Below, one piece after another: positions 26,690 through 34,267 of a DNA stretch of 64,000 bases (within the stretch, counting starts at the first letter, position 1; each line of letters starts with the position of its first letter). The notes below the pieces were generated by a model, which saw only the letters and a program-made list of their open reading frames with translations, was not told where the DNA came from and did not search any database. The translations under genes were made by a program, and so were the position numbers. The stretch lies in assembly GCA_014382365.1 (NCBI GenBank), contig JACNJW010000039.1:62001-126000 (forward strand), read 5' to 3'. This stretch comes from SAR324 cluster bacterium (lineage in GTDB: Bacteria; SAR324; NAC60-12).

Positions 26690-27256
26690 ATGAGTGTTTT
26701 TATTCCTGAAAGAAATTGGTGGGCTCAGCCTTTGGGTAAGGATGAGAAATTATGGCTCAAAGTATGTGTGCTGACAGCAATTATTCTTTTTTTAATGATG
26801 CCCCTTTACAATTTGATGGGGCATCAAAATCCCAGTCATGAAGGTTACAAAGTTACTCCGGAGAAATTCAATCAATTAACGGAAGATTTTGTTGCAAAAA
26901 ACAAAGTGCGTGATGAGGTGGTTAAACAAAGGTTTGGTACTACCGAAGTCGAAATGAAAATACCGGTCGTGCATCCTGGACCGGGAGTCAAGGATATTTA
27001 TTTGCGTGCCAGAGCATGGGAATTTTATCCAATACTGGAACTGGAAGAAGGACGGGAGTATCGTGTACACATGTCTTCAATGGATTACCAGCACGGCTTT
27101 TCATTACAACCGCAAAATATTAATTTCCAGATCCTTTCCGGATACGACCTTGTTGTCACCATGACACCTCGTGAAACCGGAGAATTTTATGTCATCTGCA
27201 ACGAATATTGCGCACTGGGGCATCACACTATGATAGGAAAAATCATTGTTAAATAG
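26690..27256 (+). CDS. CuA-binding subunit II of a B-family heme-copper enzyme
   Basis: A 188-residue protein with one N-terminal helix (VCVLTAIILFLMMPLYNLM) and a periplasmic cupredoxin domain. The CuA site is complete at the C-terminus: C170-x-E172-x-C174-x3-H178-x2-M181, with the upstream His in DYQHGFS. Single-helix subunit II is typical of ba3-like B-family enzymes. It accepts electrons from a periplasmic cytochrome c or cupredoxin and passes them to subunit I encoded next. AAGGAGAAAA stands before the ATG. Confidence 0.9.
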   Translation: MSVFIPERNWWAQPLGKDEKLWLKVCVLTAIILFLMMPLYNLMGHQNPSHEGYKVTPEKFNQLTEDFVAKNKVRDEVVKQRFGTTEVEMKIPVVHPGPGVKDIYLRARAWEFYPILELEEGREYRVHMSSMDYQHGFSLQPQNINFQILSGYDLVVTMTPRETGEFYVICNEYCALGHHTMIGKIIVK

Positions 27257-27265
27257 AGGAAATAA

Positions 27266-28855
27266 ATGGCTGATACATACTCAAATCAATTCAGAACCTG
27301 TGAAACCACAGGCCTAAAGGTCTACTTGCCGGGGGAACGGCTGTTTTATGTGCATGCCGTTACTGCAGTAGTGGCATTGTTGACGGGTGGAATCATGGCA
27401 ATTTTGATCGCTTTAACACGTTGGCCGGCAGTTCATTTGTTGCCGGCGGATTTATTTTATCGATTTATCACTGCTCACGGCATTAACATGTTGGTTTTCT
27501 GGATTGTATTTTTTGAAATGGCAGGGCTTATTTTTGCTTCAACCGCTGTTTTAGGTAGCCGCCTGCCTGCAGTCTGGTTCGGATGGCTGAATTATGCGTT
27601 GATGCTGGTGGGAGCACTGCTCACAAATTATATGATTTTTACAGGTCAGGCGGATGTGATGTTTACTTCATATCCTCCTTTAAAAGCGAATCCGAACTAT
27701 TATCTGGGTATCATTCTTTTTGCGGTTGGTACTTTACTGGCCTGTTTTCATTTTATGGCTACCTTGGTAGTCGCAAAAAAAGAAGGCTATCACAAAGGTA
27801 GTTATCCGCTTTTCACCTTTGGTATTTTGATCGCTGTGATCCTGGCGATTTTCACTTTGCTGGCGGGTGCGGCTACATATATTCCAACCTGGCTCTGGGC
27901 AATGGGCTTTATTGACTCAATTGATCCGTCACTTTATCGCTTAGGATTCTGGGGTTTCGGACATTCAGCCCAACAAATCAATCTTGCAGCCATGGTTTCA
28001 ATCTGGTATTTGATTGGTACTTTGAGTGTTGGAGCTGTACCATTAAATGAAAAATTCAGCCGTGCTGCTTTCTTGTTGTACTTACTGGGTATCAACGTGG
28101 CATCGGTTCATCACTTGCTTGTGGATCCAGGGCTGAGTGCTTCATTCAGAATTTTCAATGCCAGTTATGTGATTTATGCCGCAACCATCGGAAGTATGAT
28201 TCATGCTTTCTCCATTCCAGCTGCTATTGAAGTGGCTCAGCGTGCCAAAGGATACACCAACGGACTTTTTGAGTGGTTGACAAAAGCTCCCTGGAGTAAC
28301 CCTGCATTTTCGGGAATGGCGCTTTCCATCGTGATTTTTGGTTTCGGTGGCGGTGTAACAGGTGTGACGCAAGGTGTGGAGCAGATCAATATCATGTCTC
28401 ACAACACGCTTAGGATTCCTGGGCACTTTCATGTAACAGTGGTTGGTGGAACTTCCCTGGCTTTTATGGCATTGACTTATTACGCATTGCCCTTAATCAT
28501 GAGGAGAAAACTGATAGGAGAGACCTGGGCTAAGTATCAACCCTGGCTATTCGGAATCGGTATTTCAATTTTTGCGACAGGTATGTCTTTTGCGGGAATT
28601 CTTGGAGTTCCACGCAGACATTATGATGTCACTTTCTCTTCCGCTATTTTCCAGGTACCTTTTAGCGCAACGGCAACGACCATGTTGGGCTTGTTAGGCA
28701 TCGGAGCGATAATTGCCTTTATCGGTTTAATGATATTTTGTTTGATTGCGGCACTTACAGCATTTTTCGGTGAACGGATTGAACCCAAAATGGAACCACA
28801 CTATCCGCCATATTTGAAAGACGGAGAAGTAGAAGTGTCAGCAGTGGCTGGTTAA
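27266..28855 (+). CDS. Heme-copper catalytic subunit I, B-family, lacking the cross-link Tyr (probable NO reductase)
   Basis: A 529-residue protein of about 13 helices resembling ba3-type subunit I (for example VPRRHYD and VHHLLVDPG). Metal ligands are seen: H71 (low-spin heme), H233, H282-H283 (CuB position), H387 and H389 (hemes). The helix VI motif is GHSAQQ instead of GHPxVY, so Gln237 replaces the active-site Tyr needed for O2 reduction. Loss of this Tyr is a hallmark of NO reductases evolved from oxygen reductases (eNOR- and bNOR-like groups). The downstream position to nirS supports NO reduction to N2O; assignment to one named group cannot be made by eye. Confidence 0.8.
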   Translation: MADTYSNQFRTCETTGLKVYLPGERLFYVHAVTAVVALLTGGIMAILIALTRWPAVHLLPADLFYRFITAHGINMLVFWIVFFEMAGLIFASTAVLGSRLPAVWFGWLNYALMLVGALLTNYMIFTGQADVMFTSYPPLKANPNYYLGIILFAVGTLLACFHFMATLVVAKKEGYHKGSYPLFTFGILIAVILAIFTLLAGAATYIPTWLWAMGFIDSIDPSLYRLGFWGFGHSAQQINLAAMVSIWYLIGTLSVGAVPLNEKFSRAAFLLYLLGINVASVHHLLVDPGLSASFRIFNASYVIYAATIGSMIHAFSIPAAIEVAQRAKGYTNGLFEWLTKAPWSNPAFSGMALSIVIFGFGGGVTGVTQGVEQINIMSHNTLRIPGHFHVTVVGGTSLAFMALTYYALPLIMRRKLIGETWAKYQPWLFGIGISIFATGMSFAGILGVPRRHYDVTFSSAIFQVPFSATATTMLGLLGIGAIIAFIGLMIFCLIAALTAFFGERIEPKMEPHYPPYLKDGEVEVSAVAG

Positions 28856-28883
28856 TTATTAAATATTATTTTCGAGAATTTTT

Positions 28884-29012
28884 ATGAGTGAAAAAAACGA
28901 CAAGTTTCACGCGCCAGGGACTGTGGCATTGGTGTTTATTTGGTTCGCATGGTTCATTATTTTATATGTTACCAATTGGCTGGCTCTTAGTGAGAATTGG
29001 TTCCTTAGATAA
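28884..29012 (+). CDS. Subunit IIa-like small protein (42 residues)
   Basis: The frame starts with ATG and encodes MSEKNDKFHAPGTVALVF followed by the rest of a single helix and SENWFLR. The pattern PxGT, one helix with Trp, Tyr and a short tail is that of the subunit IIa of ba3-type oxidases. It lies 28 bases after subunit I. This supports placing the enzyme in the B family. Confidence 0.65.
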   Translation: MSEKNDKFHAPGTVALVFIWFAWFIILYVTNWLALSENWFLR

Positions 29013-29052
29013 ATCCTGAACGTTTTTCTGTTCAAGTTAGTTTTCTATCCTA

Positions 29053-29080
29053 TAAGAGACGGGCTGCTGCCCGTCTCTTA
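29053..29080. repeat. Perfect 11-bp hairpin after the heme-copper genes
   Basis: TAAGAGACGGG (29053-29063) pairs perfectly with CCCGTCTCTTA (29070-29080) around CTGCTG. No T-run follows on either side, so it may be a Rho-dependent terminator site or a transcript-stabilising stem separating the heme-copper genes from the cytochrome b gene. Confidence 0.6.
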
Positions 29081-29202
29081 ACTTGATCAGACTGGAGTCT
29101 GGCGGCAAAGCACCGGTTTTCTGTCAACAGAAACAGAACCACCTTGCAACTCACTCCTCTAGCCTCTATTCCCAGACTGCGGAAAAAAAGCAACTCAAAC
29201 CA

Positions 29203-29538
29203 ATGTTTTCAAAACACCTGATCATTTACGGACTGCTTTTGCTGCTGATATTTGCACTTCTGGGCAGTGGAAGTTACGCTGTATTTTATGAAGAACTCGT
29301 TGTACGCTGGACAGGAGAAGGGATCATCAATTGGGAGCGTATTGCGGCAATCTGTGGGTGGGCAGGAAGTCCTGATCCGGGGGAAAGTTTGTGGGGCTAT
29401 CGCATTCGCAGCACCTGGAACATGATTTCTGCACAAATGGGGATGACTGCGGTCTACGTAGGAATGATGATCTTGTTCTATTTTCTGGTGCGTCTGGTCT
29501 TTTGGTGTACAGAAAAACGAACAAATAACCCTTCATGA
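29203..29538 (+). CDS. Small membrane protein before the cytochrome b fusion
   Basis: A 111-residue protein with two helices (HLIIYGLLLLLIFALLGSG and MGMTAVYVGMMILFYFLV) and a short periplasmic loop containing ICGWAGSPDPGE. The ATG at 29203 is chosen because it opens on the first helix; ribosome site weak. It overlaps the next gene by four bases (ATGA), so the products probably work together. No family recognised. Confidence 0.6.
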   Translation: MFSKHLIIYGLLLLLIFALLGSGSYAVFYEELVVRWTGEGIINWERIAAICGWAGSPDPGESLWGYRIRSTWNMISAQMGMTAVYVGMMILFYFLVRLVFWCTEKRTNNPS

Positions 29539-31703
29539 TAGTTCTCAAGAAACACTCCAGCGGAGTTCAGGGAGTTTATGAGCAATGGCATCGTCTCTGG
29601 TCCAGACTTTTTATGGGAGTCGAAGCGCATTGGAACCGTGTGTTTGGTGAGCAGAATAATCCTCTGTATTTTTTGGGAGGTCTGACTATTTTTAATCTGC
29701 TGGTTCTTACTGTGACCGGCATTTACATGTTCATCTATTATTCGCCTAATGTTGAAACAGTCTATGAGTCGGTACGTTACGTAAATAATGAAGCATTTTT
29801 AGGCGAACTCACGCGCAGTGTTCATCAGTATTCTTCAGATTTGATGATTGTACTGATTGTCTTACACATGATTCGTGTTTTTGTTCAGGACAAATACCGC
29901 AAATACCGTTGGATTGCCTGGGTCTCTGGTTTAGTGATGCTCTTTTCAACTTTAATTGAGGGTGTCACGGGACACATCATGAGCTGGAATTCCCGTTCGC
30001 AGTTTGTAGTGATGGAAAGCTCCAGGTTGCTGGCAGAGTTAAAAGTTTTCGGACAGGACCTCCCGCGTGCTTTTGCTTCAGAAGCCTTGTTGAGTACGTG
30101 GATCATGTGGATTTTGCTGGCCATTCACATTCTCATTCCAATAGCTTTTATTTTTCTGCTTTACATTCACTTCTCACGTATTACCCGTCCCAAAATGTTG
30201 CCGCCTAGACCCTTGATATACGGGACTTTGGTTTTTCTGGTTGGATACAGCCTGCTCTTTCCCGTACAACTGCTCCAAAAAGCAGATTTGATGAGGCTGC
30301 CTTTAATAGAGGAAGTTGACTGGTTTTATTTGTTTTTTATCCCTTTACTTCCGGAAACGTCTCCTGCGGTTATCTTAAGTGGAACAGCCTTGCTGATGTC
30401 CTTTTTATTTGCTGCACCTTGGTATCGCAAAAAATTAACGGTGGATGTTGCTGACCGCGAATTATCATCCTGCACCGGCTGCGCGGCGTGTGCTAAAGAC
30501 TGTCCATATGAAGCGATTTACGTGCGTCCCCGAACGGACGGACAAAAATATAAAATGGAATCGGTTATTATTCCGGATCGCTGTGCAGGTTGCGGAATTT
30601 GTGTTGGATCATGTAATTTTGGAGGAATGAACCTCACCGACCTCAGGCTGACTACAATAGAAAGCCGTATGAAAGCTCTGCTCGCAAGAACTGATTCAAG
30701 ACAACCTGCTCCTTATCTGGGAGTATTTTGTGAAAACACTTTGACTGATACTGTTCATTTTGATTTAAGCAAGCAAACTTTGAGAGAAGATTCCCGGCTG
30801 TCCGTGTTTTCAGTACCCTGCGCCGGCTTAGTCGGTCCAGCCTTCATCAAAAAAGCTGTCCAAATGGGTGCAGAAGGCGTAGTCATTGCCGCTTGTCGTT
30901 TGCGGGATTGTCATTATCGTGAAGGCAATATTTGGCTGAAAGAACGTTTGAAAGCCAAACGTGTGCCAAAAATAAGGCTAAAAGACACCTCAAAACCTGT
31001 CGCGGTATTCTCCTTTAACAGCAGTGAAAGCCGGGACTTTGTCAGCACTGTTTCTCAACAACTTGATGAATGGGAAAAAAATATAAATTCACCTGCATCG
31101 AGAGGTCAATTTATCGCTTTGCGTTCAGGAAAACGCTGGGTATCCGCTGCAGCGCTAGTTCTCGTTTCCGGATTATTTCTTGTAGGGTTTTCGTGGGGTG
31201 TACTGGATCCATGGGCAAATTATAATCCTCCACCAACTGCACTTTTGAGGGTTAATTTTTTTCATCTAAGTGAACAGGTTTCATGTGATTTAAATAATTT
31301 GGAAGGTAGTGTAGCCAAAATACGTAACAAAATTGATGATGTAACTCGTGGAGACAACATTCCTATAGAAGGCAGGCAACAACAAATTTCCACCAATCTT
31401 GTTTCCTCTATGCTGTGTCCACGTGAAAGGGTGCCAGTACGTTTGAAATTGACAATGGATGATACTTTGTTGCTGGAAAAAGAATTTGTTCCTGCAGGTT
31501 TCAGCAATGACGGGCTGACTTATGTCAATCACGAACTTTATGTGTACCCTGGAAAACACAGCTTAGCCCTTAACATTGTTGACTCTTTAAAAGAGGAGCG
31601 TCAATCCGGGATTGATTTTATGACAGAAGTCGTCCTGAAAGACAGGCAAGTTCTGTTTATTGATTTCGATGACAAACTTGGACAATTTTATATTCGAAAA
31701 TAG
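29535..31703 (+). CDS. Fusion of cytochrome b, two [4Fe-4S] clusters and an MvhD-like domain
   Basis: A 722-residue protein. Residues 1-300 are a cytochrome b (bc1/b6 type) with two heme pairs, H97-x13-H111 and H198-x13-H212. Residues 313-360 carry two ferredoxin motifs (C313, C316, C319, C323 and C350, C353, C356, C360). Residues about 390-505 resemble the MvhD/FrhD-type hydrogenase iron-sulfur subunit: VPCAGLVGPAFIKKA and ACRLRDCHYREGN. A further membrane helix (about 545-562) leads to a C-terminal domain of 160 residues with no known match. The cytochrome b part probably oxidises quinol; the cytoplasmic Fe-S part suggests coupling to a soluble electron carrier. It begins inside the stop of the preceding gene. 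Confidence 0.8.
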   Translation: MIVLKKHSSGVQGVYEQWHRLWSRLFMGVEAHWNRVFGEQNNPLYFLGGLTIFNLLVLTVTGIYMFIYYSPNVETVYESVRYVNNEAFLGELTRSVHQYSSDLMIVLIVLHMIRVFVQDKYRKYRWIAWVSGLVMLFSTLIEGVTGHIMSWNSRSQFVVMESSRLLAELKVFGQDLPRAFASEALLSTWIMWILLAIHILIPIAFIFLLYIHFSRITRPKMLPPRPLIYGTLVFLVGYSLLFPVQLLQKADLMRLPLIEEVDWFYLFFIPLLPETSPAVILSGTALLMSFLFAAPWYRKKLTVDVADRELSSCTGCAACAKDCPYEAIYVRPRTDGQKYKMESVIIPDRCAGCGICVGSCNFGGMNLTDLRLTTIESRMKALLARTDSRQPAPYLGVFCENTLTDTVHFDLSKQTLREDSRLSVFSVPCAGLVGPAFIKKAVQMGAEGVVIAACRLRDCHYREGNIWLKERLKAKRVPKIRLKDTSKPVAVFSFNSSESRDFVSTVSQQLDEWEKNINSPASRGQFIALRSGKRWVSAAALVLVSGLFLVGFSWGVLDPWANYNPPPTALLRVNFFHLSEQVSCDLNNLEGSVAKIRNKIDDVTRGDNIPIEGRQQQISTNLVSSMLCPRERVPVRLKLTMDDTLLLEKEFVPAGFSNDGLTYVNHELYVYPGKHSLALNIVDSLKEERQSGIDFMTEVVLKDRQVLFIDFDDKLGQFYIRK

Positions 31704-31728
31704 CAGGCATACAAAATACCTGCTTTTG
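31702..31728 (+). terminator. Hairpin after the cytochrome b fusion gene
   Basis: AGCAGG (31702-31707) pairs with CCTGCT (31719-31724), followed by TTT. Weak on its own, but a second hairpin follows at 31741. Confidence 0.5.
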
Positions 31729-31740
31729 GAGTCATTGACA

Positions 31741-31778
31741 GACTGTAGTTCTATTGAAACAGTCTTTGTGTTTCTTTT
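31741..31778 (+). terminator. Second hairpin with T-rich tail
   Basis: GACTGT (31741-31746) pairs with ACAGTC (31759-31764), followed by TTTGTGTTTCTTTT. Together with the hairpin at 31702 it is a probable intrinsic terminator between the fusion gene and the TPR gene. Confidence 0.55.
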
Positions 31779-31819
31779 AAAAATCAGTAGCTGAAACATT
31801 TATAGAAAAGAGAAATTCA

Positions 31820-32518
31820 ATGAAGGCATTTGTAATTCCACATTTTGAACTACCAAAAAATTCAGGCTTTTGGTGGAAACTTTCAATATTTTTTGGAGCA
31901 GCAATCTTGTTTGCACTGGTGGTGCACTGGATACGGCAGGCACCTCCTACTGCAGCCAGTTCAGGATGGGCGTACCAACAAGTTGAAATGCTGGATCAGG
32001 CAGGAGACTTGTATCATGCGCTTGAGTTTTTACCGAATGCACTGGCGGAGGCTTCAAGTAAACAGGCCGCAGAAGATTTTCTTAAAGCAGTTGAGACTCG
32101 TAAAAAACAAGCTCCATCAGCTTCAACTCAAATTGTAAGTCAACTTCAAACTACAGAACTAAAATTTATTATTCCACGCCTCCTGTTTAACAAGGGCGTG
32201 ATTGCGGATTTGATGCAGGATAATCTTGACGCAATCCGTTGGTACAAAGCCGCGCTTGAGAAAAAACCTGGGATGTCGATTGCCTATGTGCGCCTCGCCC
32301 TGGTGCATGAACGTATGGGTGAACTGGAAAAAGCGGAAGGATATTTTCTCAAAGCTTTAAGTATCCAAAGCCGTGCACCTTTGACCCATTTTCATTATGG
32401 TATGTTTCTGACACGCACAGCGGTTCGGCCGCAGGATGCATTGAAGGAAGCACAATTTTTAGAGAAAGTTCGTCCGGCTTACAGTCGGATGATTATCGAA
32501 CAAATCAAAGGAGAATAA
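31820..32518 (+). CDS. Membrane-anchored TPR protein
   Basis: A 232-residue protein with one N-terminal helix (WWKLSIFFGAAILFALVVHW) and tetratricopeptide repeats, clearest at about residues 130-200 (NKGVIADLMQDNLDAIRWYKAAL, then AYVRLALVHERMGELEKAEGYF). TPR proteins of this layout often assist assembly of respiratory complexes. It is followed at four bases by a small membrane protein and then by a Sco gene, which fits a role in maturing the heme-copper enzyme. Confidence 0.7.
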   Translation: MKAFVIPHFELPKNSGFWWKLSIFFGAAILFALVVHWIRQAPPTAASSGWAYQQVEMLDQAGDLYHALEFLPNALAEASSKQAAEDFLKAVETRKKQAPSASTQIVSQLQTTELKFIIPRLLFNKGVIADLMQDNLDAIRWYKAALEKKPGMSIAYVRLALVHERMGELEKAEGYFLKALSIQSRAPLTHFHYGMFLTRTAVRPQDALKEAQFLEKVRPAYSRMIIEQIKGE

Positions 32519-32521
32519 AGT

Positions 32522-32713
32522 ATGAATTTTTCAAAAAAATACATGATGTTTTGGTGCGCAATTATACTGGCCGCTGTACTGACAGATGTATTTGATGTCT
32601 TTGCTAAACTTGAAATTGACGGTAACTCATTCGTTTACGGATTACTGATTGGTTTTGTAATTATGAAATTTGCGCCCACGGTCAGGGACTCAGAGGATAA
32701 GGAAAAAAACTAA
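32522..32713 (+). CDS. Small two-helix membrane protein
   Basis: A 63-residue protein with two hydrophobic helices (MMFWCAIILAAVLTDVFDVF and VYGLLIGFVIMKF) and a charged C-terminus. The start follows GGAGAATAAAGT, and its stop shares one base with the Sco start. No family recognised; it is probably an accessory subunit or assembly factor. Confidence 0.6.
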   Translation: MNFSKKYMMFWCAIILAAVLTDVFDVFAKLEIDGNSFVYGLLIGFVIMKFAPTVRDSEDKEKN

Positions 32714-33363
32714 TGCGGCTTTTAATTATTCGTTCTCTCGCAATTGGACTGTTGAGCTGTATGCCGCTCTTTATCTGGTTGGGGTGGAAGGCGCAGCGGA
32801 GTTCAGAAACACCGCTCAATATTTCACCAGTTTCCGGAACGCGTTCACCGACAGCTCCTGTGCGCCAGTTGAATCTTTATGATGCGGCGGGAGAGTGGAC
32901 TGATCAAGATTCAAATCCTGTCAGCTTCAAACAATTCCGGGGTAAACCCGCGCTGGTGGGTTTTATTTACACCACCTGTGTTGATACGTGTTCGCTCTTA
33001 ACTTTACAGATGAAAGAAGTGGAAACCTGGATGCCTCAAGAATGGCAAGGTCGAGTCCAATTCCTTTCAGTGACAATAGATCCTGAACAGGATACTCCGG
33101 AAGTGTTGCGAAAATATGCAGCCCGTTTTGAGGCACTTTCAGCATCGTGGTCTTTCCTCACTGCATCTGAGGATACAATTGAAGCTTTGACCAGTCAGTT
33201 TTCCTTCTACTTCCGGAAGGAAGGCTCAGCTTATATACACTCCGATATGCTGGCGCTTGTTGATAAGAATGGCAAGCTGACTCATCAGTTCTGGGGTGGT
33301 TATTCTCCGGAAAAAGTAGTAGATGCACTAAAAATGAATTTAGCACAGGAAATCACGGATTAG
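32713..33363 (+). CDS. Sco/SenC copper-chaperone protein
   Basis: A 216-residue membrane-anchored thioredoxin-fold protein. The copper site is complete: CVDTC (CxxxC) in GFIYTTCVDTCS and the His in YIHSDMLALVD. The SVTIDPEQDTPEVLRKYA segment is diagnostic of the family. Sco proteins deliver copper to, or reduce, the CuA site, here the subunit at 26690. A Sco gene linked to a heme-copper NO reductase is also known for the sNOR loci of ammonia oxidisers. Confidence 0.9.
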   Translation: MRLLIIRSLAIGLLSCMPLFIWLGWKAQRSSETPLNISPVSGTRSPTAPVRQLNLYDAAGEWTDQDSNPVSFKQFRGKPALVGFIYTTCVDTCSLLTLQMKEVETWMPQEWQGRVQFLSVTIDPEQDTPEVLRKYAARFEALSASWSFLTASEDTIEALTSQFSFYFRKEGSAYIHSDMLALVDKNGKLTHQFWGGYSPEKVVDALKMNLAQEITD

Positions 33364-33439
33364 CGTTTTCCTAAAAAACTTAGTTAATAAAACTTTAGCT
33401 TTTGTTTCAAGAGATATTTTCTGTCGCGAGTAATTAAAG

Positions 33440-34267
33440 ATGACTTATTTACACTCAATTAAAGGCAAATTTATTCTGTTGATGTGTGCACTGGTAATTC
33501 TCATGTTACTGGCCATTAAGTTCTACTTTATTCCTAAAGTAGATCATTTTCTTGAATTATCAGTTGAGCATGAGATGAAGCGCAATATGCAGTCTTTTGA
33601 AAAAGTAATTCATACAGTTGCAGTAGCAGCAAATGGTGATAGAGACGTTGTACGTAATGCTTTGGAATCGATCAGCCGTGATCCTGAAATACCGGTTGTC
33701 TTTCGCAGGAGCAATTCAATCCACTTGCAATATGGCAGGTCAGCAGGGAAGAAAACGCAAAACTCAATTGAAGAGAAAGTCTTCCGAGACGAAGAAGCGA
33801 TTTTCATTAAGCAGCCAAATTCATTTGAATACATCTATCCCTTAAGAGCAATTGAAGTTTGCCAAACTTGCCACGTTGCAGAGAATGGAAAAGACAATGT
33901 AGCGCTGGGTTATGTCTTAGGTTTAGCTGTTATGAGCGTTCCACACAAAGTATTACGGGAAAATAAGTTGTTTTACTTTGTCAAAGACATTTTTGTCAAC
34001 AATCTATTCCTGATTGCACTGATGCTGTTAATTATTTTTTGGGGACTCTGGAGGTGGATTTTCAAACCTCTGGAATTGGTTTCAGCCAGGGTGCAGGATT
34101 TGACCGGCAGAGATGAAGAATATTACAATTTTGAAGTAGGTGCAGTTCAGCATGATGAAATCCGCACATTGAAATTACACATTGAGGAACTGATTAAGCA
34201 GAATGATTCCTCTGCTAGCGGAGATACTGAGAATAAAACTTCAGCTTCAGTCAAGGAGACTTTATGA
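33440..34267 (+). CDS. Heme c sensor-like membrane protein (DUF3365/Tll0287-like with HAMP)
   Basis: A 275-residue protein: N-terminal helix (FILLMCALVILMLLAIKFY), a periplasmic domain of about 150 residues with one heme site CQTCH, a second helix (NNLFLIALMLLIIFWGLW), and a HAMP-like cytoplasmic segment. The periplasmic part resembles the DUF3365 domain of heme c sensors. There is no kinase or cyclase output, so it may be an electron carrier or a partner subunit rather than a signalling protein. Its end overlaps the next gene by four bases. Confidence 0.7.
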   Translation: MTYLHSIKGKFILLMCALVILMLLAIKFYFIPKVDHFLELSVEHEMKRNMQSFEKVIHTVAVAANGDRDVVRNALESISRDPEIPVVFRRSNSIHLQYGRSAGKKTQNSIEEKVFRDEEAIFIKQPNSFEYIYPLRAIEVCQTCHVAENGKDNVALGYVLGLAVMSVPHKVLRENKLFYFVKDIFVNNLFLIALMLLIIFWGLWRWIFKPLELVSARVQDLTGRDEEYYNFEVGAVQHDEIRTLKLHIEELIKQNDSSASGDTENKTSASVKETL

